From Branchiostoma floridae (lineage: Eukaryota; Chordata; Leptocardii; Amphioxiformes; Branchiostomatidae), in NCBI RefSeq assembly GCF_000003815.2, contig NC_049997.1, forward strand, positions 15,364,753-15,428,752: DNA of 64,000 nt. Reading direction: 5' to 3'. The notes beneath the pieces are model-generated. The model saw nothing but the letters and a program-made list of their open reading frames with translations, did not search any database and was not told the DNA's origin. The translations under genes and the position numbers were made by a program. Positions 37,201 to 50,600 of this stretch are shown one piece after another (position 1 is the first letter of the stretch; the number at the start of each line of letters is the position of its first letter).

Positions 37201-38652
37201 GATGCATAGAGCACTCACAATGTCAAAATACAAATGTATACCACAAATGTAATTTCTTTCATTCGACGAATACTCCCAAACGATATTATGATCAGAAATA
37301 GTATAGTCCCCACTCTCGTTCTCATGAATACACATATATTTTCCCATGATGCTTAGCTGGGTGACAGTTAAAAATCAAATCTCATATTGACATGACACAT
37401 GATAATCAAAATAGAACATCTATCTCCTCATAACCTTAACAAATGTCATGTCAAGTCAGTTACATCTTTTAGCTCAGATAGAAAAGTATGAGAACATATT
37501 GCATAAAGGAATCAAGTACTTGGCAATGAAACTATGGCCAGTATCCTATTATCGAGAGAGAAACAGTAGAGGACATATGAGAGATATCATTCATTGATTT
37601 TTTTCTCCTAATTTTACAGGCATGGAAGAAAGCACTGTTGTTTTGATACTGCTACCTCTAAACCTTGTTTTTCATTAAAATGAAAATGATATTACACCTA
37701 CCAATATTACATGTTGTTAACAGGACTACCGTTAGTATTTGAAGTGTTGTGTAGAAAGAAAGCAGAACTCTACAGAGTTTGACAGAAGAATAAAAAGGAA
37801 GTTCAAAACAAGTGTTTTGGCTGTTGACCGATGGTGTAAGTTCAGTCACAGGAAACACTCCATGTATGTGGCTTGCTTTAGTTCGGACAAATTTTAACTG
37901 GAATTCGAAGCATTGGTGGTAGTTGCGTTATACTTGGTTTTTCTTCAAAGTGCTGGTCTGTTACTACACAGCGACAGTGCAGTCGCTGCGGTCTCTTGGT
38001 ACAGCGATGGTAGTGCTGATCATTGTCTTGTCTTGAGTTCAGTTCCCATTGGTGGTGCTGTGCCCATTCATTGTGATGTCGCTAGGGGGCTCTCCTGTAC
38101 AAAACAGTTCATGTATGTTTACATATGTTCACAAAAGTGGCCAGATGGGGCCTAGGAAAAAAAATGTTGTGTTTCCTGTTTCAATCCTGTCAAAATTAGG
38201 GTCGGTGGGGTAGGGATTATCTTCTTTTTAAAAATCTTTTTGTTCTTAGACTTTGGCCAAAACTCTAATGATACAATACATAAAACTGAAATGCACAAGG
38301 ACACTCAATGTCAAACTTCAATTTTATGCATTCTGGTTACAAATCTGTGGATACATTTATCCTTCATTAGATAGGACAAGCAGATTTTTACTTGAATAGG
38401 AAGCAGGCTGAATAAAAATTCTAACTGGAAACTACATTGCAAGTGACTCCGCTGTCCACCCAAAACAAGTCTAGGGTCGGCAGGTTTTTCTAGGGTAGGT
38501 AGGGAAACATAACATTTTTTCCTAGGCCTGGGTTTGTGGTTAGGGTTGCTACATTGGAACCTAAAGGCTTGAATTCTTAGTAGCCTCCTATGTTGTGCCC
38601 TTGGGAAAGGCACTTAAACCCCATATACGAAACAAACAAACCAAAGGCTCAC

Positions 38653-41600
38653 CAGGCTTGTGCGAGGAGCGCTGGAAGATGAACCCCTTGGAGTTGCCCG
38701 AGTCCGGCCCTTTGGGTTGGCGTAGCACGATGAGGCGGGGGCCGTTGTCGTTCTCCACGTTCACAGACTTCAGCCGGTGTAACAGGCGCTCAGGACGGGC
38801 CGTCACCACATCACCTCCTGCAACCTGGGGAGGGGGGAGAGATATGTTCAACTGGAATAAAGCATTGCTCAAAATAAACTTGAGCATTTATTGTCTTTTA
38901 GGATCTACAGGTAATCTCCAAGCAGATCCTACAAGGGCATAAAATAGTACCAAACTGGCCAAGGAGTGTAGTCAGCCAAGAGGTGTCCATTTGCCATGTA
39001 AACACACTCCTAGGCCGGCTTCACTCCTCTGCCAGCTTTTGATACTATCTTATGCTACCGTAGGATCTGCTTGGAGATTATCTACAGGTTCTGAATTCGC
39101 AGGCCTCAGTGTTGTGCCCCTGGGAACGGTACCTACCCGGAGGCCCAATGTTTCAGGAAAGCCACACCTCCAGCACTAAAAACAACCCACGGCACTTAAC
39201 AAAAAGAGTAGAACACTTATCAAAAGGAGAATGGGTCCATCTCTGTGTCCCTGGGTAAGTGAATCACACTTTACAGTCTGGTCTTGTACAGCTTGTAGTT
39301 GTGCCATGTTCATTTGATTATGTGGATGAATTCTTAACCATTCTATAAATCGTGCAAAGTCAAAAGTCAAAGAAGATGTGAAAGAACAAAAAGACTCTTA
39401 TTATCTCATATCCCATACTGTGTCATTTGTTCATCCTTCCTGACCACTTAGATTTCATAATGGGCAACTTTTTTTTGGCCAAACTTTTTGTTTATTCTCC
39501 TGCTTGCATCAGTTTTGGGGTTCCCAGAGAATATCATTCACATTGTCAAATCAATGTGGCCTTACTGTTGTGCGTTAAGTTGGTGTACATGTTATGCAAA
39601 ACAGCTAAACAAGCACGTACCTTCTTGACACTGCAGGCGCTGTACTTGCCGCTCTTCTGGTTACACACCACCACAAACTCCACCTTGTCTCCCGGCGACA
39701 GGTCACTCCCATCATGCACTTCACTCAGGTGGAAAAACAGCTTCTTGTTGTCTCCAACCTCGTAGTTGATGAAGCCAAACTGAGGAAATAAACAAAAAAT
39801 AGAAACAAAATTTCTAATCAAATTGTTTAAAAATCCAAATTACCACACGTGAGTGGATCATCCTTTTGACTTTCCCGATCACAGCATACCCATAACTTTG
39901 TGAGAGGGCATCTTGTATTTGAAATTTGCAAATAAAGAAATAATACCATAGAAAGTACTGAGACAAAGAAATAGAAGATCTATACATTCCATGAAATATA
40001 ACTATTACTTTGAATTGGCTTAATGCAGTTGAAGACAGGAAATGAGATAACCTATTCTGGGACCTTTGACCTAACTTCTTGTCAGTGTCCCTCAGGTGTC
40101 ATGAAAAAGTCTGGTTCTGTGTCTAAGATTTCAACTTTGTCCAGGGAAACCGAATGACCCGGTGATTCTATGTGAATATGTTGGGAAACTTCTGAGGTTG
40201 TTGAACTCTTGCGTTTGTGCTCAAGGAACCTGGTCTTATAATCTCTCAGTCTCCCCAATATAGGTTTCTTTACAGTTGATGTTCTGGCCTTGGCATTTTA
40301 TATGATTTTATATGATTGATGACACCACACAACCATCCCTGAATAGAGACGGTGGGCCCCATAGACTTCATGCTACCAACTACTGCTCACTGAGTCACTT
40401 GTTCTATCTGCATAACGTGACATCACGACAGCATTGGATTGTTCATTCCTTGACAAAGACAGAGCTGTGCAGTCGAAAATTTGGGTGAGTCCAATTTTTG
40501 TGTTGGAAATTACAGTTCAACTACTTCAAGAAATCTCCATATGCTTGGGCACAGCAGTTCTGAATTAGCCAGCTCACCTGTCCCTTGATGGTGTCGACAG
40601 ATCCCCGGACCCGTTTCCTGACAGCCTGCACCCTGGCAGCACGCTCCTCTCCACTGGAGCTGGTGGCCACCTGGAAGTTCACCACATCTCCCTTCTGTAG
40701 GAACTCCCGCTTGTCTGCCAGGCTGGTGATCCCGTACGGGAACGTCTTCGTCTCACCGTTCTCTGAACCATCTGAGGAGCAACCACAACAAATAAAAGTT
40801 AAGTTAAACCCTTCCCGCGCCTAATGGCGCATAGGGTGGCGCCTATCTCTGTTTCCTTAGCCCCGGGCCACACAACGCAATCACTACAGTGGGAGGGCTA
40901 GTCCACTGGTAGTGGTGTGTGTTCAACTTCCATACTCTTTCCCTATTGCTGAGTGCTAAGCAGAGAAAGCAGCATGTACCAGTCAACCAAGTCAACATCA
41001 AACTAATGTTAACACTGCACAAAATTCAATCATCCGTAATTCTTACATATGCTAAAAGGTATGCTTTAAGACTGAATTTCATGCAGTGTAAGACACAAAT
41101 ACTCATTATTGATAAAAATTGCAATCTTTAGACTTTACACATGCTTTAACGCATGCTTTAATATAATACAAATTGAAACTTGTGCAGAGAAAGTCACAAA
41201 TGACTAGAAATCTCTGCCCAGAAATGAAGGACGGTGCTGTGTAACCACTGTGTGGTTAGGTTCAGGTTATGAAAGTCCACACTTAAGTATCACTCTATCC
41301 ACAACATCAAATTGATCAATGCAGAGAAATGATCCATAACACCAAAGCAAAGAGATCCTCTAAACACAACATTAACCACTGAGGCAACTGCTGCTTGGTA
41401 CAAATATTTTAGCACACATTGAATGTGAAGTACAAAGTGAATTTTGTATCTGCCCTTACAATGCTACCATACATACAAATTCTACCAATAACACAAACTT
41501 CCTAGCAAAGGCAACAAACTTTACATAAAAAGCCGAGTTGTTAGCGGCCTGACCTTCGTGTGTGAGCTGAATCAGCCCCTGGTATTCCGGCTGCTGGGGG

Positions 41601-44600
41601 TCAATGCTACGGAGGGGACGTACGACCTTCCCGTGTTGGACGGTCGGGTCTGTCTCCTCCGCCACGATGGTCCCCGGGGACAGCCTGAAGATGCGCTCGG
41701 CCGACACCTTGTTGTTCTTCCTCACCGTGCTGTACTCTACCTCATCTCCCAGGTCTAGCATGGTGATGTCTCCGTCAAACTCACTGGGAACAAACATAAA
41801 CCAAATGAATGATTCCTCATTTCACATGGGAATTCTGCTTTTCTTATCATATAATTCATCATCACAATGTCTCAAATGGCCCTTTTGATGCCCTTTTGCT
41901 TGTTTGTTTGTTAAAGCCTTTATCTATTCATCAGAAGCTCAAATTGGCCCGCTGGACACTTTTCATTGAGGTCATGAAGAAAAGGTCAGATAAAATACAA
42001 CAAAGATACAGATTACATGATTGAAATTAAAATTCCCAATAATTCCATATAAATAAAGTTGACTAATTCTACTATCATATGGCTGTAACATATATCTTTA
42101 TACATACACTGACAGCATCTTTCACTGCTTTGTTAGTAAAAAAAATCAATTATGTCTTTATTTTACTATTTCCTTGTGATTTATGCATATACAAAGCACC
42201 GAGTCTTCTTTTCTGACTTCTATCTTAACATGTGACTGACTAAAGACTTATCCTGACCTGAAGTGGAAGAATATTTCCTTTTCATGATTAGCCGTCTCGA
42301 TGAAACCAAAGTTGTCCTTCAGGGTGGCGATGAACCCCTGCAGTCTCTGGGCAGACGGGCGGTTCAGCACTTTGATGTTCACTGCAAGTCTGGTTCCTGT
42401 CTTCTTCTGCTCCGACACGCTGAACTCAACCTGTGTGGTGTAATGGTTAGAGTGTTTACTCAAGAATCTAGAGGTTCTGGGTTCAAAACCTGATGCCACA
42501 TTGTTTTACTGTTGGGAAAGCATTAAACATGTATTTTTTTCACTTCTTTCAGTTAAAAAATGAATCCCCTAGGCTAGCTTTGACTAGGGTTTATCCTCTA
42601 GAATAGGACATTAAATGGATGTCCCAATTTTAAGGAGAGCCTCAACTCAAGCAAATTAAAGAAACCCACCAAACTCATCGAAAAGAGTAGTGTGCTTCTT
42701 CTAGTGCGAGTGGATCAAACTTCATGTAGTCTGAGTGTTTTGAGCTCCAAGAAGATTAAATCAAACAATATTTTATAGATCCACTAAAAGAATATTGCAA
42801 TCGAGTAATACAAGGGCAAGACTGATCTACGTAATCTTAGTTTAAAAGCTAAATTTGATAAAATTTTCAAGCACTAAGAGGAGGCCTATATACCTTAAAA
42901 TACTAGATCCCTTATACAAAATAACTATAATTACACCCTTGCCAAATTACATGTAATAGTTGCATAGATAACAAACAATGTTCACAAATAGCCATGAAGA
43001 AAAGTGTTTGCACAACAGATGGGACTAAAATGAATGGACAAGCAAGGAATATCATTATCAGTACAGACCTGGTCTCCCTGTTGTGGTGTAGAGCGGGGGT
43101 CCGTGTCCCGGAGGTGGTACGTGATGGTCTCCTTCTCACCACAGATGTCATACACAATAGTTCCCAGCTCCATGTCTCTGTCCTGCTGTACAACACAAAC
43201 AAAATCCATCAGATTTTTTAATCAATACCGGTACTTCTCTTCTAGAATAAATATAATTTCAAAACAAGTTCAGTGAAGGGCCATGAATGACACTTGGACT
43301 GTTATAAAATTATAATGGGTTTGGTTAAATCATATTGATTAAACATCTTTACCATTTCTGATGACTAAACTGATTCCAGACTTCAAGTATTCCAAGTTTT
43401 GAAAAGTGGAAGGATTGCCCTTAAAATGAGAAAGACAAGATCTTATACCTTCTGGAGATTTTTTCATTTTCTTGCTTTAGCCATAAGGCAACAGAATAGA
43501 AATTTGGAGAAAGAAAAGGAGATAATTTTTTTCTGGGACCTTTGACCTACATTCCTGTCAGTGTCTCTGTGCCTAGCATGTCGGACCTAGCCACACTACT
43601 GCATTCAAATTACTACGGACGCACAAGCAAACAAACACATCATAGAAAACAGCTTGCCTACAGGTATTAATCCAATTGTTTCCAAACCAGCTGTTGCATC
43701 CCTTACCTGTTTTTTCGGACTCTTGGACCCCTTCATGTTAGGCATACCGGCCGAGACGGCTTCCTTGTCGACCACGCCCAACAGCCGCTCGGACGACACC
43801 TTGTGGAAGGACACCGTGCCCTTGGGAAGCGGCTTGATGCGGATGGCGTGGTTCCGCTGTGCTGAGGACGGGTCCTGCGACAAACGGGAATCACACTCCT
43901 ACTAAAAATCAGCAGCTGTTCACAGACAAGTGGACGGGGTACACAACACAACAGGAAGTCTTACACCCATTTTGAGTCTATTGTATGTGTTGTTTAATTG
44001 TTGTTTATCAATCACAAAAACCAAGATTTCAATTAACGGTACATGTGTCCAGTGATCACTTCCTGTCATTTTACAGTGATTCTCTCTCTATGACATGGAA
44101 AATATATAACAGAAACAACACACAAATAGATAGACCAAACAATAATACCCCTTTGAATTAGTAGGCTCTGCCATTGACCCTGTGACCTGAACTGTCATGC
44201 AGTCATGTTACCACTCACTTTCTGCCACTCTGCTGACAGCGTATGCAAATAACCAGAAACACGCCAACACACACAAAAACAGACACCAAAAACAAAACCT
44301 CCGTATAACAGGTAAACATGTACCTCTTTGAGGAACTAAATGAGGCAATAAACAGCATTCATGGCCTTACAGGCAGGGAAAGGATGGCGATACTTACCGG
44401 AACGACAGTGAACTCCACTTCATCTCCAATGTGCAGTTCTCTCATCTATGATTTGGCAGAAATATTCACAATCATGACTAGTTACCTTTGACTTGTGTCC
44501 AGAAAATAACATGCAAAATGTTACCAAAAGTTTCTCAATTCACATCTACATTCAGTTCCTTTAGGAAATTCCGACATGACAAGAACACATCTGATCCTAT

Positions 44601-47600
44601 CATCACAAATATATCAAAATACAATCATTGTCTTAAAAGAATTATTTCAAACCCACTGGATCCAGCAGTTCACTGAAGTGAAAGAACATGCGAGCGTCCC
44701 GGTCCACACACTTGATGAACCCAAAGCCTTCCTTCATTGCAGCCACAAGTCCCTATACATAACAAAACATGCTGTAAGGGTGGTTGTGTTGTATAGAAAA
44801 AGATACAAAATAACAGGAAGTATATCTACAAAAAATCAGAAATATGTATTTATGGTATCAAGTTTGTACATGGTGTTGTTCATTACAGTGACTGTCATAT
44901 CTATTTCAATATACCCTTGGCGAAAAATGAGACATAAGCTACCAAATTCACCTGGTATCTTTTCAAGTTGAGGTAATAGTAGGGAAAGTGCTTTTAAAAT
45001 GCAGGCAAGAAAGATTTGAAAACCAAGAAAGATTTGCAGACATAGGGCAATTTTGTCCTCACTTTAGAAGTTGAACTTGCTTATGAATAGGTATTCCAAC
45101 CAAAATTTCAAAAGTACAATACAATATTAGTTTTTACTGTTTCTGAAAGAGCTAATAAAGAGAATTAAAATGCTTTTTAAATGAAGCAAATATCTTAAGC
45201 GGTTGCTGAGATATGGCTTCTTGAAGTTTCCAAAATCTGCCCTCTGAAATGGCCGGCCGCGCGATAAATTACGAAAATTAACAAAATAGCTTTTTTAAGG
45301 GGTGATAAAAAGGTAAGTGAAGGCTGAAAAGCTTATTTTATCTTATTTACTTGTAATATGCACTACATAGAAATATTCTACAGGATTCCAGACATTAATA
45401 TCTTTTTATTATGTTTTTACACAGGGTCAAAGTATGCATTTTGCAACAAATTACTCAGGTGGCAGCGTGACCTTTGACCCCTGGGGAAGGAAAATTCCTC
45501 CAAAGTTTACACACTTGTATCTCTTGACAGGAATGACCATGTCTTCCAATATTTCACATAAAACAGCACCCAGTGGTGTTCTTTCACACAATAACAGTCA
45601 TGTTATCTGTACTTCATAAGAAAATGAGTAAATTTTGGTATATATACACACATTTTTGATTGCGTTCTATGGTATTTTGCGGGTGAGTATACTATACGGT
45701 GCACTGTACTAGACCGAGTACCATACTTAAAATACTTTTACAATGTACAGCATTATGTTATTTCCTATTACCAAAGAATGTCACATCCACAGAATGTCAA
45801 CAATGGTAACTTCTTTAATAAGAAGGTCAACTTGGTCAAGGTCAAAGGTAAGATTGCATGAACATCTCGCATTATTTGATGAGGCACAATGTTACACTGC
45901 ATCATTAGCATAAGTTCACACTTGCACAATACATGACAGATGTTAGTACTATAAGAAGAAGAGATAAAATAATGATAGATAGACAATGTAAACACTGAAT
46001 TTATCATGACAATGTAAACATTTTTCAAGGTCACAGGCTATTTTCTGTAAATGTACATAGTTAGATTTCTTGGAATTTGGATGTGTTACTTCCCGATAAT
46101 TCTTATAATCAGTAATTATCACCTGTATCATAGAAAGTACACAAAGTTTTGCACAAAAAAACAGGCCTACTTATCATTTCCTGTGGCACTAACTGTTCTG
46201 TGCTTTCTTAACAAACTTAACACTTTTATTTAGTTAAATTGGCAGCACAACTAGTTAACTTGTCAGCTTTACATTTGTCCTACACCATCCAATACATGCG
46301 TATCTCGCTCTACTTATTGGTACTACAACCTACATTCTTCAAGTTTTTTCTCTGCTAGTCTTTTATCAGCCACATCTGGGATTAGATAGAATATTCCTCC
46401 TAATAAACAATTAAACTTTTAGTTTTATTATTGTGTCTACCATAACGATGATGGTCATCTTTCTGCGGCGAAGACGTCCTACCCAAGTACCACACCATCA
46501 CTACTAGTACGGTGATTTGTAGTTACAGTTCTTTTGTATGATGTAATAAAGTGGTTATAAAGAAAGAATCAGACTGACACATACATGTAACTGAATTCTA
46601 TATAATACATCAAGAAGATTTGAAGTTAAAATAGATTAAGATTAGATAAATTCCCAAAACCGGATGGAAGAAGGTAAGTCAGTAAGTGTCAATTTGCTTC
46701 TACACCATCTTCTACGACTGAACCTGGGTACCATGTGGGCTTGTCTTGGAGGTCGCCATTACCAAACTGTAGACTGACAAGAATATAATATTGCAGGTAA
46801 GTACTGCAGATTTATGATCTTTACTTAACAAAATAATCCAGACGTGCAAAGTCAAACAAAATGCCACATGGCACTAGCCTGAACAATCTGGTAACAAACT
46901 TACTTCACAATGAAAATGAAAATGCTTTTTTAATTGGGCATAGCTTCCCCGGCTGACCTTAGAACAGGTGGCCACACAAGTGAAAAAATACACTTGGTAT
47001 TTTGAACTCGGAACGAGGCAAGAAATGATTTGACGAATAATAACAATGACATTGAAAATACCATTGATTTCTTATTTTGAAAAAAAATGGGCATAGGTTC
47101 CCCGGCTGACCCCTAACCGGGGGCCACGGTTGCCTCAAGTTCAACAAGTAAAAAAATACACCATGGTATTTTGGACTTGGAACAAGGCAAGAAATGATTC
47201 ACACAAATAATCATATTGAAAATGTCGTTATTTATTTTGATTTTTAAAAAAAATGGGCATAGGTTCCCCGGCTGACCCCTAACCGGGGGCCACGGTTGCC
47301 TCAAGTTCAACAAGTAAAAAAAAATACACCATGGTATTTTGAACTTGGAACAAGGCAAGAAATGATTCACACAAATACTAACGATATTGAAAATACCATA
47401 AATTATTTATTTTGAAAAATTTGGGCATAGGTTCCCCGGCTGCCCCTAACCGGGGGCCACGGTTGCCTCAAGTTCAACAAGTAAAAAAAAATACACCATG
47501 GTATTTTGAACTTGGAACAAGGCAAGAAAATTTATGATTCACAGGCCAATTTCACATAACAAGAAAGAAAGAAATAGAATGATTAACAAATCTAAAACTG

Positions 47601-50600
47601 TAATGTTTTACATTGTCTCATGACTTAAAAACATGGATAAAGACATGATTTTGCATTGCTAGCATTGTCTATAGACAACAAAAAAATGGTCAAAACAAAG
47701 AAAACATTTTCTTCCTTGAGGACACAAAAGTACCCCATCCCAAAACAAACCAACAATTTACAGACACTAAAAATTCATCAAAGTATTTTACCTGAAAATT
47801 CCTGCTCTATAGCGTCGAAAAGGATCTGTTTGTGCCGCTTCAGTCACATAACTTCTATTTGTAAGAGGCGCGCGGCCGAACTTCGGCGCGTCAGGATCGC
47901 GCGGCCGGCCAAACACAGGGCGCTAGGGCCGACCTCGCCAGGAAAACAAGCTCCGCGATCCGCCGGCGTGCATGCAATAGACATGCCGATTACATCAAAA
48001 CGTAGCCTATTTTTTTGTCGTCATTTGGACAGGGGTGACAGCCGGCAAAAATAAAATTTTTGCGGAGATTTTTACAATTAAACATCGATCAATCACTTCA
48101 AGTGGAATTTTTACCGGCAAAAAATAAAAGTTGACAACTGTCACCGGTATCATTTTAAAGCTCGTAATCTGCTCTTTGCAATGACACTACTTTCATTCTG
48201 CTGCGGTCTAAGACGGCGATGCGCAAGCGCCGTGAACGCAGCGTAGCGAGCTGGGGGAGGGGGGAGGTTTTGGGCCCGTGTTTTCCAACCCCGGCCGAAA
48301 GGCGCACGTCGCGCCGTTTTCATCGGCAAATTTTTGGCGTTTTGGACATTTAACAGACCAAACAAACATATCACACGAAAGAGAAACTTATATGCTTTAT
48401 TTTTATGGGTAAATATGCCTCTAGGAGTGAATAGTTTTTGTGCCGCGAGGGTGGGAAGATGGTAAGAAATTTACCGATCGCCATGCGGCAGGACGTTTTC
48501 GCGGTAGCGTTGGAATACCTATTATGAATAATCCTGTATATCAGCAAAAATCTTACAATTAAAAAATCACTTCAACTGTAGCATTAACGGATTATTTAAC
48601 AGCATTCTTTGACGTAAATTCTGTACTGCACAAGACCAACATTTTACCTAGAATTAGTAGAAAATGACATTACAAAACGAGGTCACACACCAGGGGGCCA
48701 AAAATTGATCTTCCTCAACTCCTAACCACATGCCAAATATCATAATAATCCATCCAGAGGCTCTTGAGTTACAACAGATATCTGGAAACACAAACACACA
48801 CAGACACACTAAAAACAAGGTAACAACAGCCCTACCATCTCTCTCTTCTCTCCTGTCGTACGGAAGGTCTCCGGCAGCAGGTCGATGTTGGTGGCCCGCT
48901 GGAGCTTGTCGCGGCGGTCGGTGGCGATGTTAAACTCCACAATGTCGGCCACCTGCAGCGAACACTCCGACCGCTGGTCACGGTCGCCGAACGGGATGTC
49001 CTTGGTCGCGCCGTCCTCGGCCTCGTACGAGAGTCGCCCAGATAGCGGATCGCTCTGTTGGGAAGAAAGGAAGTCCTTGCAATGCAATGCAAAGTGAAAT
49101 AAAAGTGAACTAAGGCAATCATATGGACAAAAAATTTCTTGTAGTAACTGTTCATAACCAGAGAATTTTCACCTAGCCATCATTCTTTTTGTGACCGTCA
49201 GTCACTTTCCAACACTGACTGATTACAATAACATCTTCTGGCTTTACAAGATTTTACATGACAAACTAAATAGCACTGAAATTATCGGCAGAAGGTTTCA
49301 ATGGCTTGGCCATATACAGTGGATTCCAATTATTCGTATTACGCCTTTTTGGATAATTCGGGTAATCGGATAGAATTACGAAATCCCAAAACATTTGCCA
49401 TTCATTCTATTGTTTAGAACATCGCAGAATTGGATAACCCACGGTCTCAAACTTCGGGTTTTTGGATAGAATTACGTCAGGTCACACAAATTAACAATTG
49501 TAAAATATGCCCTAAAACTTACAAAATGAGTCCAAAGGTAACTAGTAAATGTATGTATAAAGGCGTAAAGCCATGTAAAGGACCGTAAGAAAGTTACATT
49601 CCACAGAAAATCTAGCCGATAGCGCTGTGCTAGCGTGCGAACATTTAGAGTTAGGCGCCATTTTGTTAGGTTGCCGCAAGGCATGATGGGCGAACGTCAT
49701 TGGAATGTCAACACGCTTTTGAGTTCATATTTCCCCTTCAGACAATGTCTAAACTTGGTTTACCCTACAAAAATGTGTTTTTGTCATATCCACTGTCTCA
49801 TTAATTGAGCTGATTTCGGCTGTGCTACGTAGATTTACAACAACGCACGTAACGCAACAGGGGTGTGATTTCGCAATGACCTATCTTGCGCATTGAATGG
49901 CGGGATATCTCAACCCAAGCGCCGCCATTTTGAATGTTTTGAACGTGAATTTTTTCCGTCTTCCACCGCGAAAGACGTAAATTTCAGAGTAATTTGTGGA
50001 CACAAGTTGTAGACAAGAAGGTGAAGAGTTTATCACTCTCCAATACCGTTGTTTTAACTTAAAATTATGAAAGTAACGTCATATTCTCCGGCATACGAGC
50101 GGAGCCATGTTCGTCTTTGTTTTGGTATGCCGCCAAATTGCCGACGCACGGCTGTGCGAGTCAAGCGTACTTTTCCACATGTGCATTTAGCCACTGATTT
50201 GAACTCTTTATTAGATCAAGCATCTCACAGAAATCGCACAGTATCGGAACATATGATTAAAGTTTTGTAAACGGAGTTCCGTATCGTTAGAGTGGTAACC
50301 TCTATGAGCGTCTGTGTGTTATGTTTGCGTATTGGTTTTCAAAACTACACCCCTCCCCAACCAATGCCGCTAAAGCTGGTCATATAGCCAACTTCGGACT
50401 CTAGAATAGGCCGGATAATTGGATAAAATGCCCAGACAAATAGGCGATACAATAAAGCGGATTCCACTGTACTAAAATGACGGACAAACAGATACTGAAA
50501 GTTGCTCTAAACTGTAGATCAGATGAGCAAAGAAAAAGAGGGACTCAAAACTATTGAAAGAAGTGTGAGATACCCAGGGATCTATGGGACTCTCCTATCC

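Larger units (their letters stand above)
30161..38652. other. Convergent intergenic region / 3'UTRs of PLEKHF and CSDE1
   Basis: About 8.5 kb, AT-rich, between the PLEKHF stop codon and the last recognised CSDE1 exon. No protein-coding exon was recognised. It must contain the PLEKHF 3'UTR on the left and the CSDE1 terminal exon plus 3'UTR on the right, but I could not place either polyadenylation site. A short repeat array (30974-31240) and a foldback element (33690-34203) are the only structured features seen. Confidence 0.6.

Noticed and set aside
38587..38652. Read-through C-terminus of CSDE1 (EPLVCLFRIWGLSAFPKG)
   Set aside because: A good gtgagc donor follows CACAAGCCTG at 38653, and the downstream text overlaps a common dispersed repeat (ttgtgcccttggg). 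Splicing to an unseen last exon is more likely.
50067..50270. 67-codon frame in the Tigger-like element as a transposase
   Set aside because: Too short, and lacks the DDE/D catalytic motifs and the CENP-B-type DNA-binding pattern.
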